Shown: piece after piece, positions 1 through 8,666 of the stretch
Numbering within the stretch: the stretch's first letter is position 1
Layout of the letters: every line of letters begins with the position of its first letter
NCBI RefSeq assembly: GCF_009829325.1
Contig: NZ_VUOS01000019.1
Location: 62,001-126,000 of the forward strand
From: Nocardia sp. CY41
GTDB lineage: Bacteria; Actinomycetota; Actinomycetes; Mycobacteriales; Mycobacteriaceae
DNA length: 64,000 nt
Reading direction: 5' to 3'
Translations under genes and position numbers: made by a program
Notes under the pieces: generated by a model
Databases searched by the model: none
Told to the model about the DNA's origin: nothing
Seen by the model: only the letters and a program-made list of their open reading frames with translations

Positions 1-182
1 ATGTGAAATTCTGGGGCACCATCCGTTCGGTGAGCGTCGGCTCGGTCACGCAGAACGGCGGTAACCGGGCGGTGGTCGCGCTCACCTATATCTTGAAGAA
101 CGGGACGACGACCTCCGAGAGCCGCTGGATCGAGGTCGTCGGCGACAGCGCCAAGCTGCAGATAGCAGCGTCGGGCACGTAG
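1..182 (+). CDS. C-terminal end of a truncated protein, possibly a Ser/Thr kinase-like extracellular domain
   Basis: This is the 3' end of a gene that starts before the window; the first complete codon in frame is at position 3 and the stop is TAG at 180-182. The 59 visible residues form alternating strands (FWGTIRSVSV, AVVALTYIL, SRWIEVV) ending in a small polar tail. Similar beta-rich tails close many actinobacterial membrane-anchored serine/threonine kinases and related secreted proteins, but nothing catalytic is visible here, so the family is only a guess. The 275 bases that follow, up to the HAD gene, hold no feature I can support apart from that gene's ribosome binding site. Confidence 0.5.
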   Translation, partial: VKFWGTIRSVSVGSVTQNGGNRAVVALTYILKNGTTTSESRWIEVVGDSAKLQIAASGT

Positions 183-457
183 GCGCCGTTCGCTTCCGCC
201 CCGGTCCGCGGCGGTGCGTTCGGGCACAGTCCCGGCCTCACGCGTTCGGCGCGGCAGCATGGTCGCCGGCTGGGCGACCTCGTCCCACCCGGCGCGATGG
301 GCTCCGGCGTGCGCCGTTCGATCCGGCCGCCTCGGCTGGGTGGGGCAGCGGCGTGCTCCGTCCGGCGATACGGTGCGTGCGGCCGTCTCGGCCGGTGATC
401 GCGGGCGCGCCGAGCACTGCCGAGGACATGGGCGAGATCTAGGAGAAGGACCGAAAC

Positions 458-1129
458 GTGACAGCGCGACTGGCTGGGGTGCTCTGGGACATGGACGGCA
501 CGCTGCTCGACTCGGAGAAACTCTGGGACGTGGCGGTGCGGGAACTGGCGCGCGAGCACGGTCACGAGATGACCGACGCGATCCGGCACGCCCTGATCGG
601 GGCATCGGGCCCGAACGCCCTGCGCATCATGTTCACCGGCCTGGGCATCGAGCCGACGCCCGCCTCGCTGCGGGCAGCGGGGGAGTTCCTGGAACGACGG
701 GTGACCGAATTGATGACCGGCCCCATTCCGTGGCGGCCGGGCGCGAAGGATGCGCTGGCCATGGTCCGCGCCGCGGGTCTGTCCAGTGCGCTCGTCACCA
801 ATACCAAACGGTCGCTCACGGAGTTCGGTCTCGACACCCTGGGGCGCGACTTCTTCGACGTCTCAGTCTGCGGCGACGAGGTGGCGCACGGCAAGCCGGA
901 GCCGGATGTCTATCTGCGCGCCGCCGAGTTGCTCGGGCTCGCTCCGGAACACTGTGTTGCGGTGGAGGACTCGCCCACCGGCGCCCGAGCGGCGCAGGCG
1001 GCGGGATGCGCACTGGTGGTCGTCCCGTGCGAGATTCCCGTGCCGGACGCGCCGGGACGGGTGTTCCGCGATTCACTCGTCGGGCTGACCGTCCCGGATC
1101 TGGAACAGGCGCTGCGCCTACGCGATTGA
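458..1129 (+). CDS. HAD-superfamily hydrolase (beta-phosphoglucomutase/phosphatase type)
   Basis: A 223-residue cytoplasmic HAD-IA phosphatase or phosphomutase. Motif I is WDMDGTLLDSE with nucleophile Asp11 and Asp13, motif II is the LVTNT stretch near residue 110, motif III Lys lies in HGKPEPDVY, and motif IV is VEDSPTGARAA. A helical cap lies between motifs I and II. The GTG start at 458 is chosen because AGGAGA lies just upstream at 441-446. The substrate cannot be read from the sequence. The gene is the first of a same-strand run ending at the hairpin at 4851-4895, so it may supply a dephosphorylation step to the dioxygenase-methyltransferase-acyltransferase pathway, or it may be unrelated housekeeping. 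Confidence 0.9.
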   Translation: MTARLAGVLWDMDGTLLDSEKLWDVAVRELAREHGHEMTDAIRHALIGASGPNALRIMFTGLGIEPTPASLRAAGEFLERRVTELMTGPIPWRPGAKDALAMVRAAGLSSALVTNTKRSLTEFGLDTLGRDFFDVSVCGDEVAHGKPEPDVYLRAAELLGLAPEHCVAVEDSPTGARAAQAAGCALVVVPCEIPVPDAPGRVFRDSLVGLTVPDLEQALRLRD

Positions 1130-1210
1130 GTGGCCTGGCGACCGCGGCACGCGCGGCCGCCGTGCTCCGCCGGGACGAGAGTTACTGTGCCGCAACGGGA
1201 GTGCGCGCAG

Positions 1211-2152
1211 ATGGTAGGTGTGACTGTGATCACCGGCAATCTCGCCGAATCCCGGGCGTGTCGGCGAGCGCTCCACCAAAATGACGCCATGGCAGCGTTG
1301 GGCGTCCTCGACGAGATCGTAGATACCGCACGGTATCCCCTGGTGGATCCGGAAGGGCCGGCGCTGCGCGATACGGTGCGGCGCGCCCGCGCGGAACTGG
1401 CCGACACCGGCTGCACGGTGCTGCGTGGTTTCATCCGCCCCGAGCTGACCGACACCCTGCGGGCGCAGGGGGAGCGGATGGCCCCGCACGCGCATTACGA
1501 GGTCGAGCAGGTCAACGCCTACAACATCCCCCTGGACGCCGACCTGCCGGAAGACCACCCGGGCCGGATCGTGCTGGAGCGCGGCAACGCCTTCGTGCCC
1601 CGCGACCGCATCCCCGCCGACGCGCTGATCCACCGCCTGTACACCGACGAGTTGTTCCAGCGGTTCGTCGCCGACTGCTTCGGTTTGACCGAATTGCACG
1701 AGTTCGCCGATCCTCTCGCCGGACTGTGCCTCAACGTCGTCGCGCCGGGCATGTCGCATCCCTGGCATTTCGACACCAACGAATTCACCGTCTCGATGCT
1801 GACCCAGCCCGCCGAGGACGGTGGCGTCTTCGAGTACTGCCCCAACATCCGCACACCCGAGGCGGAACACCTCGACGACGTCCGCGCCGTGCTCACCGGT
1901 ACCGGCGAGCGTTTCGTCCAACGGCTCGAACTGCGTCCGGGCGACCTGCAGCTGTTCCAGGGTCGCTTCTCGTTGCACCGCGTCTCACCCGTCAGCGGTG
2001 CGCGTCAGCGCCATTCGGCCATTTTCGCCTACACCGATCGTCCCGGAATGGTCGGCACGGTGGAGCGGACCCGGCAATTGTTCGGCCGCGTGCTCCCCGA
2101 CCATCTAGCCGCCGCGGCCGACGCCGTCCGGGGCGATCGACTGCTCGACTGA
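1211..2152 (+). CDS. Fe(II)/2-oxoglutarate-dependent dioxygenase (phytanoyl-CoA hydroxylase-like)
   Basis: A cupin-fold non-haem iron oxygenase of about 313 residues. The HxD of the facial triad is in PWHFDTNEF (about His186 and Asp188), the distal His is in FSLHRVSP (about His256), and an Arg in GARQRHSAIF should hold 2-oxoglutarate. The family hydroxylates or halogenates small molecules, often amino acids; an Asp rather than Gly in HxD argues for hydroxylation. The start is uncertain: ATG 1211 has a weak GGGA upstream, and ATG 1289 would shorten the protein by 26 residues. The next gene follows after 44 bases. The methyltransferase and carnitine-type acyltransferase neighbours suggest that it installs the hydroxyl group that is later acylated (inference). 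Confidence 0.85.
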   Translation: MVGVTVITGNLAESRACRRALHQNDAMAALGVLDEIVDTARYPLVDPEGPALRDTVRRARAELADTGCTVLRGFIRPELTDTLRAQGERMAPHAHYEVEQVNAYNIPLDADLPEDHPGRIVLERGNAFVPRDRIPADALIHRLYTDELFQRFVADCFGLTELHEFADPLAGLCLNVVAPGMSHPWHFDTNEFTVSMLTQPAEDGGVFEYCPNIRTPEAEHLDDVRAVLTGTGERFVQRLELRPGDLQLFQGRFSLHRVSPVSGARQRHSAIFAYTDRPGMVGTVERTRQLFGRVLPDHLAAAADAVRGDRLLD

Positions 2153-2196
2153 GCCGAACGGCTCGACTGACCGAGCTCGACCCGAGAGGACCGACA

Positions 2197-3033
2197 GTGC
2201 CAGTGCCGTTACACACGACCGGGAAAGCGTCTTTCGACGACATCTACGACCGCCCCGATCCGCGCGCGTACTACACGCGCATGTCCGAACTGGACTACCG
2301 CATTCCGGAACTGGCGAAGCCGTTCTTCCAGCAGCAGATTCGGGAATTCCGCGCCTCCGCGCGGGTCACCGTGCCGACGGTGCTCGACATCGGCTGTTCC
2401 TACGGCGTGAACGCCGCGCTGTTGCGTTTCGACACCACGATCGGCGAACTGGCCGGGCATTACGCCGTCACCGACATCGATCGGGCCGGACTGATCCGGC
2501 GTGACCGCGCCCGGGCCGCGGCGGGGACCGCGGCCGACGACGTCCGCTTCCTGGGTATGGACGCCTCCCGCCCCGCCCTCGACTACGCGCGGGAGGCCGG
2601 GCTCCTGCATGATGTGGTGCACGCCGACCTGGAGTCCGGCGAACCGACCGACGAGCAGCGCGCCCTGCTGGCGGCCGCCGATCTGGTCGTCTCCACCGGC
2701 TGCGTCGGCTACGTCACCGAGAAGACCTTGACGCGCGTGGCCACGGCGCACCCGCGCAGGCGGCCGTGGATGGCACACTTCGTACTGCGCATGTTCGACT
2801 TCGCACCGATCGAGGCGGAACTCGCCGCGCTCGGCTACCGGACCGAGCAGGCGCCGGGGTTGTACGAGCAACGCAGGTTCGCCTCCGCGGCCGAACAGGC
2901 GCAGGTGCTGAACACCCTGTCCGCCAAGGGAATCGACACGACCGGCCGGGAAGATCAGGGATGGCTGTATGCGACCCTGTATGTGTCCAGGCCGCTGCCG
3001 AAACATCACGCCGACACCGAGGACTCGCATTGA
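2197..3033 (+). CDS. class I SAM-dependent methyltransferase
   Basis: A 278-residue protein with motif I VLDIGCSYG at residues 62-70, the glycine-rich loop that binds S-adenosylmethionine, followed by an acidic AVTDIDRAG strand and a GMDAS strand that fit a Rossmann-type methyltransferase. The N-terminal region (FDDIYDRPDPRAYY) and C-terminal part are not typical of a family whose substrate I know. The GTG start at 2197 follows GAGAGGA at 2184-2190; GTG 2203 is possible. Its stop overlaps the start of the acyltransferase (TTGA at 3030-3033), so the two are translationally coupled. With the upstream dioxygenase it could make an N- or O-methylated, hydroxylated amino acid or amine. Confidence 0.88.
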   Translation: MPVPLHTTGKASFDDIYDRPDPRAYYTRMSELDYRIPELAKPFFQQQIREFRASARVTVPTVLDIGCSYGVNAALLRFDTTIGELAGHYAVTDIDRAGLIRRDRARAAAGTAADDVRFLGMDASRPALDYAREAGLLHDVVHADLESGEPTDEQRALLAAADLVVSTGCVGYVTEKTLTRVATAHPRRRPWMAHFVLRMFDFAPIEAELAALGYRTEQAPGLYEQRRFASAAEQAQVLNTLSAKGIDTTGREDQGWLYATLYVSRPLPKHHADTEDSH

Positions 3034-4844
3034 CCGAACGCACCTTCGCCGCCGACGACCACCTACCCCGGGTGCCCCTGCCGACGCTGGAGGACAGCTG
3101 TGGCCGATTCCTGCAGTGGTGCGAGCCGCTGCTGACCGCCGACGAACTCGCCGCCACCCGGGCAGCGGTCGATGACCTGCTGCGACCCGACGGGCCGGGG
3201 CGCACGCTGCACGCGGCGCTCGCGGAATACGACGCGACGCCCGGCGTCGGCAGCTGGCTGGACCTGTTCTGGCCGTCGCGCTACCTGGGCAGGCGGGACC
3301 GGATCGCGCTGAACGCGAACTTCTTCTTCCTGTTCCGGGACGACACGCCGCTGGCCGCCTCCACCGCCGCCACCCAGGTGGATCGCGCCGCGGGCATCAT
3401 CTCCGCGGCCGTCGACTACAAGCTGGCGCTCGACCAGGAGGCCGTCCCGCCGGTGACCCAGCGGGGGCAGCAGCTGTCCATGTGGCAGAACAAGTACCTG
3501 TTCTCCGAGACCAGGATCCCCGGCGTGGAGCAGGACACGGTGCGGGTCCCCTACAGCGCGGAATGGCCGGGTCCCTCGCAGGCCCGGCACATCGTGGTGT
3601 TCTTCCACGGCAGCCCGTTCCGGATGGACGTCATCGGCCCGGACGGAGCGCCGTACTCGCCGGAGGATCTCGCCGACGGGTTGCGCGCGGTGCTCAAGGC
3701 GGGCGCGCGCCCGGCCCGCACCGACACCGCGGTGGGGCATCTCACCACCAAGGCTCGTGCGGAATGGGCGGAGAGCAGGCAGCGGCTGCTGGCCGAGCCC
3801 GCGAACGCCGCGGCGCTGGACGCTATCGAGACGGCGCTGTTCGCCGTCTGTCTCGAGGACTTCGCTCCGCGCGACGAGCAGCACGCCTGCGACGAGCTGC
3901 TGCACGGCGACAGCGCCAACCGGTGGTTCGACAAGTCGGTCTCGTTCATCGTCTTCGGTGACGGGCAGGCGGGCATCAACGTCGAACACTGCGGACTCGA
4001 CGGCACCACCATCCTCTCGTTCGTGGACACCCTGCTGGAGACGACGGTGCCTGCTCACGCCGCCCGCTCCGGCGCGCAGGCGCAGGGACTGCCCTCGGTC
4101 GAGCCGATCGAGTTCGTGCTGGACGAGCCGCAGCGCGGCGACATCGCCGCGGCCGGCGCAGCCTTCGCCCGCTATGCCGCCGAGAACGCCACCCAGACGG
4201 TCTCGTTCCCGGACTTCGGCACCGCCGCGGCCAAGCAGCTGGGCATCTCGCCGGACGCCTTCGCCCAGCTGAGCTACCAGCTGGCCCACCGGCGCAGCAA
4301 GGGGCTCACCGGCGCCACCTACGAGTCCATCGCGACCAGGCAGTACCGCAACGGCCGCACCGAGGCCATGCGGGTGGTCACCCCGGAGATGATCGCCTTC
4401 GTGGACGCGATGCAGGACCCGGACGCCGACGTCGACACGAAGCTCGCCGCGGCGCGGACGGCCGCGGCGGCGCACGTGGAACGGGCCAAGCAGTGTCAGG
4501 CCGGAGACGCGCCCGAACAGCACCTGTGGGAGCTGCAGTGGATCCAGTGCAGGCGCGGCGCGGAACTGGGCGTCACCGACCCGATCCCGCTCTACGACAG
4601 CCCGGGCTGGACGATCATGCGCGACGACTACCTGAGCACCAGCTCGGCGCCGTCGGTCAACATCCGCTACTTCGGTTTCGGCTCCACCAGCTCCCGCTGC
4701 ATCGGCATCGCCTACGTGCTGCTCCCGGACCGGTGGAATCTCTACCTGGCCACCCCGAAGCCGGTCGCCGACCAGATGTACGCGTTCGCCGACCACCTCC
4801 GCACGGCGGTCGCCGATCTGCGAGCGTTGCTCGCCGGGAACTAG
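3030..4844 (+). CDS. choline/carnitine O-acyltransferase family protein
   Basis: A 604-residue two-domain acyltransferase of the carnitine acetyltransferase fold, near the usual family length. The catalytic His is in GINVEHCGLDG (about His321), and the family's acyl-CoA and carnitine-binding halves flank it (LNANFFFLF near the N-terminus, STSSAPSVNIRYFGFG near the C-terminus). These enzymes move acyl groups between CoA and the hydroxyl of carnitine, choline or analogues. TTG at 3030 overlaps the methyltransferase stop and is the only start that avoids a long overlap. The family is uncommon in actinobacteria. Its coupling to a methyltransferase and hydroxylase suggests that the substrate is a small hydroxylated, methylated amine made by the same operon (inference). 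Confidence 0.88.
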   Translation: MTERTFAADDHLPRVPLPTLEDSCGRFLQWCEPLLTADELAATRAAVDDLLRPDGPGRTLHAALAEYDATPGVGSWLDLFWPSRYLGRRDRIALNANFFFLFRDDTPLAASTAATQVDRAAGIISAAVDYKLALDQEAVPPVTQRGQQLSMWQNKYLFSETRIPGVEQDTVRVPYSAEWPGPSQARHIVVFFHGSPFRMDVIGPDGAPYSPEDLADGLRAVLKAGARPARTDTAVGHLTTKARAEWAESRQRLLAEPANAAALDAIETALFAVCLEDFAPRDEQHACDELLHGDSANRWFDKSVSFIVFGDGQAGINVEHCGLDGTTILSFVDTLLETTVPAHAARSGAQAQGLPSVEPIEFVLDEPQRGDIAAAGAAFARYAAENATQTVSFPDFGTAAAKQLGISPDAFAQLSYQLAHRRSKGLTGATYESIATRQYRNGRTEAMRVVTPEMIAFVDAMQDPDADVDTKLAAARTAAAAHVERAKQCQAGDAPEQHLWELQWIQCRRGAELGVTDPIPLYDSPGWTIMRDDYLSTSSAPSVNIRYFGFGSTSSRCIGIAYVLLPDRWNLYLATPKPVADQMYAFADHLRTAVADLRALLAGN

Positions 4845-4850
4845 GCGCCC

Positions 4851-4895
4851 TCCGCCCGGTTCTTCCGCCCGCCGGGTGCGGGAGAACCGGGCGGA
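4851..4895 (+). terminator. strong hairpin terminator after the acyltransferase operon
   Basis: A 13-bp perfect stem (4851-4863 pairing with 4883-4895) with a 19-base loop starts six bases after the acyltransferase stop. There is no clear U-tract, as is usual in high-GC actinobacteria. It separates the small biosynthetic operon from hisE. Confidence 0.75.
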
Positions 4896-4961
4896 CGCCG
4901 TTCCGGGCCATCGTGGGCCGGAGCAACGGGCCCGCATCCGGGTCTGAAACAATGGCTCATC

Positions 4962-5225
4962 GTGAAGAACTTCGAATCCCTGTTCGCCGAGCTGCAGGAT
5001 CGTGCGGTCAACCGCCCCGAGGGGTCCGGAACCGTTGCCGCGCTGGACGCAGGCGTGCATACCCAGGGTAAGAAGGTGCTCGAGGAGGCCGGTGAGGTGT
5101 GGCTGGCCGCCGAACACGAGAGCGACGAGTCGCTCGCCGAGGAGATCTCCCAGCTGCTGTACTGGGTGCAGGTGCTGATGGTGGGCCGCGGGCTGAAGCT
5201 CGAGGACGTGTACCGACATCTGTGA
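4962..5225 (+). CDS. hisE: phosphoribosyl-ATP pyrophosphohydrolase
   Basis: The second step of histidine biosynthesis: hydrolysis of phosphoribosyl-ATP to phosphoribosyl-AMP and pyrophosphate in the cytoplasm. The 87-residue all-alpha protein carries the MazG-like metal-binding pattern KVLEEAGEVWLAA and the second acidic helix with DESLAEEISQLLYW. The length matches stand-alone actinobacterial HisE. It starts at GTG 4962 and is followed after 42 bases by hisG, the usual actinobacterial hisE-hisG pair. Confidence 0.96.
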   Translation: MKNFESLFAELQDRAVNRPEGSGTVAALDAGVHTQGKKVLEEAGEVWLAAEHESDESLAEEISQLLYWVQVLMVGRGLKLEDVYRHL

Positions 5226-5267
5226 CGGCCGTCCGACACCCCGATCTCCTCTCGAAAGGACTCTCCC

Positions 5268-6119
5268 ATGCTGCGCGTCGCAGTCCCCAACAAGGGCGCT
5301 CTATCCGAATCCGCCGTCTCGATCCTCACCGAGGCGGGCTACCGCAAGCGCACCGACTCCCGTGACCTGACCGTTCTCGACCCGGCCAACCAGGTCGAGT
5401 TCTTTTTCCTGCGACCCAAGGACATCGCGATCTACGTCGGCTCCGGGGAACTCGATCTCGGCATCACCGGGCGTGATCTGGCGTGGGATTCCGGCGCCCC
5501 GGTGCAGGAACGCCTCGCCCTCGGGTTCGGCCGCTCCACCTTCCGCTACGCCGCCCCGGCCGGGCGGGAGTGGAAGGTCGAGGACCTCTACGACAAGCGG
5601 ATCGCCACCTCCTACCCGAACCTGGTGCTGAACGACCTGCGCCGCCGGGGCATCGAGGCCGAGGTGATCCGTCTCGACGGCGCGGTGGAGATCTCCATCC
5701 AGCTCGGGGTCGCCGACGCCATCGCCGACGTCGTCGGCTCGGGGCGCACGCTGCGTCAGCACAATCTGGTGGCCTTCGGGGAATCGCTGTGCGATTCCGA
5801 GGGGGTGCTGGTCGAGCGCAAGGACGCCGACCAGGGCGACCGGGCGCGCAACCAGCTCGTCGCTCGGGTCCAGGGCGTGGTCTTCGCCCAGCAGTACGTC
5901 ATGCTGGACTACGACTGCCCGAAGGACCTGCTCGACGAGGCGTTCGTCATCACCCCCGGCTTGGAGTCGCCCACGGTGGCGCCGCTGGCCGATACCGGCT
6001 GGGTGGCCGTGCGGGCACTGGTGCCGCGCAAGCAGAGCAACGAGCTGATGGACAAGCTGGCCGACCTGGGCGCGAAAGCGATCCTGGCCACCGACATTCG
6101 CTCCTGCCGCGCATTCTGA
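5268..6119 (+). CDS. hisG: ATP phosphoribosyltransferase, long form
   Basis: The first committed step of histidine synthesis: condensation of ATP with PRPP. The 283-residue chain is the long, hexameric form with a C-terminal ACT-like domain for histidine feedback (about residues 205-283). The substrate-binding region includes DLGITGRDL and the PRPP loop DVVGSGRTL. It begins at ATG 5268 with AAAGGA upstream. Pairing with hisE argues for a common transcript. No leader peptide or T-box is visible upstream. Confidence 0.97.
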   Translation: MLRVAVPNKGALSESAVSILTEAGYRKRTDSRDLTVLDPANQVEFFFLRPKDIAIYVGSGELDLGITGRDLAWDSGAPVQERLALGFGRSTFRYAAPAGREWKVEDLYDKRIATSYPNLVLNDLRRRGIEAEVIRLDGAVEISIQLGVADAIADVVGSGRTLRQHNLVAFGESLCDSEGVLVERKDADQGDRARNQLVARVQGVVFAQQYVMLDYDCPKDLLDEAFVITPGLESPTVAPLADTGWVAVRALVPRKQSNELMDKLADLGAKAILATDIRSCRAF

Positions 6120-6232
6120 ACGCCGGATTCGTTCGATTCGCCTGATTCGTTCACGCTGAGCGCAATCGGTGTGCGCTGTGACCGGGTGTTGCTACCGTGC
6201 GGCCTCTCGATGAGGAAACGCAAGGAGCCCCC

Positions 6233-6367
6233 GTGTCGCAGTCACCACCCGAGGAGCAGTCGGGCAGCACATTCACTTGGAACGAGGATTGGCTGGCGGC
6301 GATCGCCGGGCTGATCCTGATCGCGCTGGTCCTGCTCGGCGTGATTCCGGACTGGCTGGTGCCGTGA
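6233..6367 (+). CDS. 44-residue membrane peptide, split-off N-terminal module of the YeiH exporter
   Basis: A short gene starting at GTG 6233 with a near-perfect ribosome binding site, AAGGAG at 6222-6227. A polar N-terminus (WNEDWLAA) leads into one hydrophobic helix of about 18 residues ending IPDWLVP. Its TGA overlaps the ATG of the YeiH gene (ATGA at 6364-6369), so the two are coupled. From family knowledge, many YeiH proteins start with a similar EDW helix inside one chain; here it is a separate polypeptide, so this is probably the missing first helix acting as a partner subunit (inference). Confidence 0.7.
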   Translation: MSQSPPEEQSGSTFTWNEDWLAAIAGLILIALVLLGVIPDWLVP

Positions 6368-7560
6368 TGGCCGAGACCGGTGCCGGAGCGGCGAACGAAC
6401 CGAACGCCCTGACCGAGAGCAGGACCGGGGCGGGGCGTGCCGAGGTTCCCCCCTCGGAAACCGAAGCGTTGCAAGCGGTATCCCGTCCGACGGCCGGCGC
6501 CGTCGCGGCCGGTATCGCCGTGGTGATCGTGCTCGGGGCTCTCACGCGGTACTTCGAAACGCACGTCCCGCGGTGGTCGGTGGACACTCCGTTCCAGCGG
6601 GTCGCCAAGTCGATCGAATTCCCGGTGTACGCCATCGCGCTCGGATTGATCGGCAACGTGGTGCTGACCGAACTAGCTCTGCGCGACCGGCTTTCGGCGG
6701 GCTTCCGCACCGAGTTCTTCATCAAGACCGGCGTGGTGCTGCTCGGCGCGTCGATCAATCTGAAGATCCTGGTCACCGCGGCGGGCCCGTCGATCCTGCA
6801 AGCACTGTTGCTGATCACGGCCGTGTTCGGCTTCACCTGGTGGCTGGGCGGGCGCCTGGGGCTGGACGACAAACTTCGCGCGCTGCTGTCCTCGGCGGTG
6901 TCGATCTGCGGCGTCAGCGCGGCGATCGCCGCGGCGGGCGCGGTGCAGGCCCGGCGTGAGCAGATCGCCTACGCGGCCTCGCTGGTGATCGTCTTCGCGC
7001 TGCCCTCGATCTTCCTGCTGCCCTGGCTGGCCGGGGTGCTCGGGTTGCCGGACGCGGTCGCGGGCGCCTGGATCGGCGGCAACATCGACACCACGGCGGC
7101 GGTCGCGGCCTCCGGCGCGATCGCCGGGGAGAAGGCGCTGCAGATCGCCACCATAGTCAAGACCACGCAGAACGCCCTGATCGGTGTCGTCGCGATCGCG
7201 CTGACCGCCTACTTCACGCTGCGCGTCGAGCGGACACCGGGAGCGGCGCGCCCGTCGGCCCGGCAGTTCTGGGAGCGATTCCCGAAGTTCGTGCTCGGCT
7301 TCGTCGCCGCCTCGATCATCGGCACGCTGTACCTGCAGTCGGCGGACAAGAAGTCCGGCGCCGCACACATCGCGATCGTCAACGATCTGCGCACCTGGTT
7401 CCTGATCTTCGCGTTCGTCTCCATCGGTTTGGAGTTCTCGCTGCGCGGGCTACGGGAAGCGGGCTGGCGACCGGTCGTGGTGTTCGGTTCCGCGGCAGTG
7501 GTGAATCTCGCCGTCGGCCTGGGACTTTCGGTGCTGTTGTTCCACAACTTCACCGTCTGA
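6367..7560 (+). CDS. YeiH-family putative sulfate/anion exporter
   Basis: A 397-residue polytopic inner-membrane protein with about ten hydrophobic helices. Recognisable family blocks are TGVVLLGASINLKIL, SSAVSICGVSAAIAAAGA and WIGGNIDTTAAVAASGA. YeiH proteins (PF03601) are annotated as putative sulfate exporters; some relatives handle taurine- or sulfite-derived anions, so the substrate is open. The N-terminus carries about 45 polar residues before the first helix (from AGAVAAG). The start at ATG 6367 is coupled to the 44-residue membrane peptide, which probably supplies an extra helix. Confidence 0.85.
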   Translation: MAETGAGAANEPNALTESRTGAGRAEVPPSETEALQAVSRPTAGAVAAGIAVVIVLGALTRYFETHVPRWSVDTPFQRVAKSIEFPVYAIALGLIGNVVLTELALRDRLSAGFRTEFFIKTGVVLLGASINLKILVTAAGPSILQALLLITAVFGFTWWLGGRLGLDDKLRALLSSAVSICGVSAAIAAAGAVQARREQIAYAASLVIVFALPSIFLLPWLAGVLGLPDAVAGAWIGGNIDTTAAVAASGAIAGEKALQIATIVKTTQNALIGVVAIALTAYFTLRVERTPGAARPSARQFWERFPKFVLGFVAASIIGTLYLQSADKKSGAAHIAIVNDLRTWFLIFAFVSIGLEFSLRGLREAGWRPVVVFGSAAVVNLAVGLGLSVLLFHNFTV

Positions 7561-7607
7561 GGTTCGCTGCTCGCCGACGGGCGCGGCCGAGAACCGGCAT
7601 CCGGTGT

Positions 7608-7636
7608 CGCCCGATCCTGAACGCCGGGATCGGGCG
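7608..7636. terminator. bidirectional hairpin between convergent yeiH-like and recB-like genes
   Basis: A 10-bp perfect stem (7608-7617 with 7627-7636) and nine-base loop lies between two convergent genes. A second smaller hairpin (6-bp stem, 7655-7672) follows, so the gap holds tandem stems. Confidence 0.6.
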
Positions 7637-7679
7637 GCCGGGCATGGACTTCCTGTGGCCGCACGAGGCCACCGGCCCG

Positions 7680-8591
7680 TCAGTCCGATACGGCTTCGGC
7701 CAGGGTTTCGTCCGGGGATTCGGCCGCGTCGCCGCTCGGCCAGCCGGGGTAGGGCGGCGGCGTGCCGCCGAACGCCGGGCACAACGGCTTGTAGTCGCAG
7801 TAGGAGCACATCCGGCTGGGGTTCGGCGGGAAGTCCCCCGTGCGGCCTGCCTCACGGATCGCCGCCCACAGGGCCGAGAGCGTGCGCTCGAAGCGCAGCA
7901 ATTCCTGCTCGTCGGGGGCGTAGGTGAGGATCTGCTCGTCGGCCAAGTAGAGCAGCCGCAACTGGGCGGGCACGAGCCCGCGGGTGCGCAGGACCACCAA
8001 GGCGTAGAACTTCAACTGGAACAGCGCTGTGGTCTCTTGAGTGAGCCCCGGCACACGGCCGGTCTTGTAGTCCACGACGCGCAGGGCGCCGCTCGGTGCG
8101 ACGTCGATCCGGTCGACGAACCCGCGCAGCAGTGCGCCGTCGTCCAGTTCGACCTCCACCCGCGCTTCGCGAGATTCCGGGTCGAACCGGGTGGGGTCCT
8201 CCAGCCGGTAGTAGCGGCGCACCAGCGCGCGCACCTCGCCGAGGAACACGTCGAGCCGCTCGCCGGCGATCAGCTCCGCGACCTCCGGCTGCTCGCCCCG
8301 CACCCGCGCCCACGCCGACGGCACCAGGGCGTCGGCGCGCTCGGGCACCCGCTCCGCAGCGGGCAGCCCGTAGAGATCCTCGAGCACCGCGTGCACCACC
8401 GTGCCGCGCACCGCGTGTATCGAGGGCCGCTCCGGTATCCGATCGATCGCACGGAACCGATATTTCAGCGGGCACTGCTTGAAATCCGTTGCCCGGGAAG
8501 GCGACAGCGCGGGCCGGGCGCGGCTCGCGGTCGCAGCGAGCTCCGGGGCGCGCGCGCCGTCGGCAGGGGGCGTGGACACGGGCGAGCACAT
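7680..8591 (-). CDS. RecB-family exonuclease with Cas4/AddB-like iron-sulfur cysteines
   Basis: A 303-residue PD-(D/E)XK nuclease. The active-site core reads DRIDVAPSGALRVVDYKTG, and a conserved Cys early in the domain (FKQC, Cys40) together with the C-terminal CSYCDYKPLC group matches the four-cysteine [4Fe-4S] staple of Cas4, AddB and stand-alone RecB nucleases. The start at 8591 leaves 75 bases to the divergent trmI. No cas genes or repeats are nearby, so a DNA-repair role is more likely than CRISPR adaptation. Stand-alone copies next to trmI and mpa are common in mycolic-acid actinobacteria (family knowledge). Confidence 0.88.
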   Translation of the reverse strand: MCSPVSTPPADGARAPELAATASRARPALSPSRATDFKQCPLKYRFRAIDRIPERPSIHAVRGTVVHAVLEDLYGLPAAERVPERADALVPSAWARVRGEQPEVAELIAGERLDVFLGEVRALVRRYYRLEDPTRFDPESREARVEVELDDGALLRGFVDRIDVAPSGALRVVDYKTGRVPGLTQETTALFQLKFYALVVLRTRGLVPAQLRLLYLADEQILTYAPDEQELLRFERTLSALWAAIREAGRTGDFPPNPSRMCSYCDYKPLCPAFGGTPPPYPGWPSGDAAESPDETLAEAVSD

Positions 8592-8666
8592 ACCTGGCAG
8601 GCTATCCCGCGGCACCGACACGCCGGTGCGCGACAGCACGGATTCCAACCAGCGGAACGGAGATTC

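Noticed and set aside
6121..6200. GATTCGTTC repeats and small hairpin after hisG as an attenuator or riboswitch
   Set aside because: Short imperfect repeats, no conserved riboswitch core, and a weak 6-bp stem only.
7680..8591. Cas4-like nuclease as a sign of CRISPR
   Set aside because: No repeats or cas genes are present; stand-alone RecB nucleases near trmI are usual in this group.
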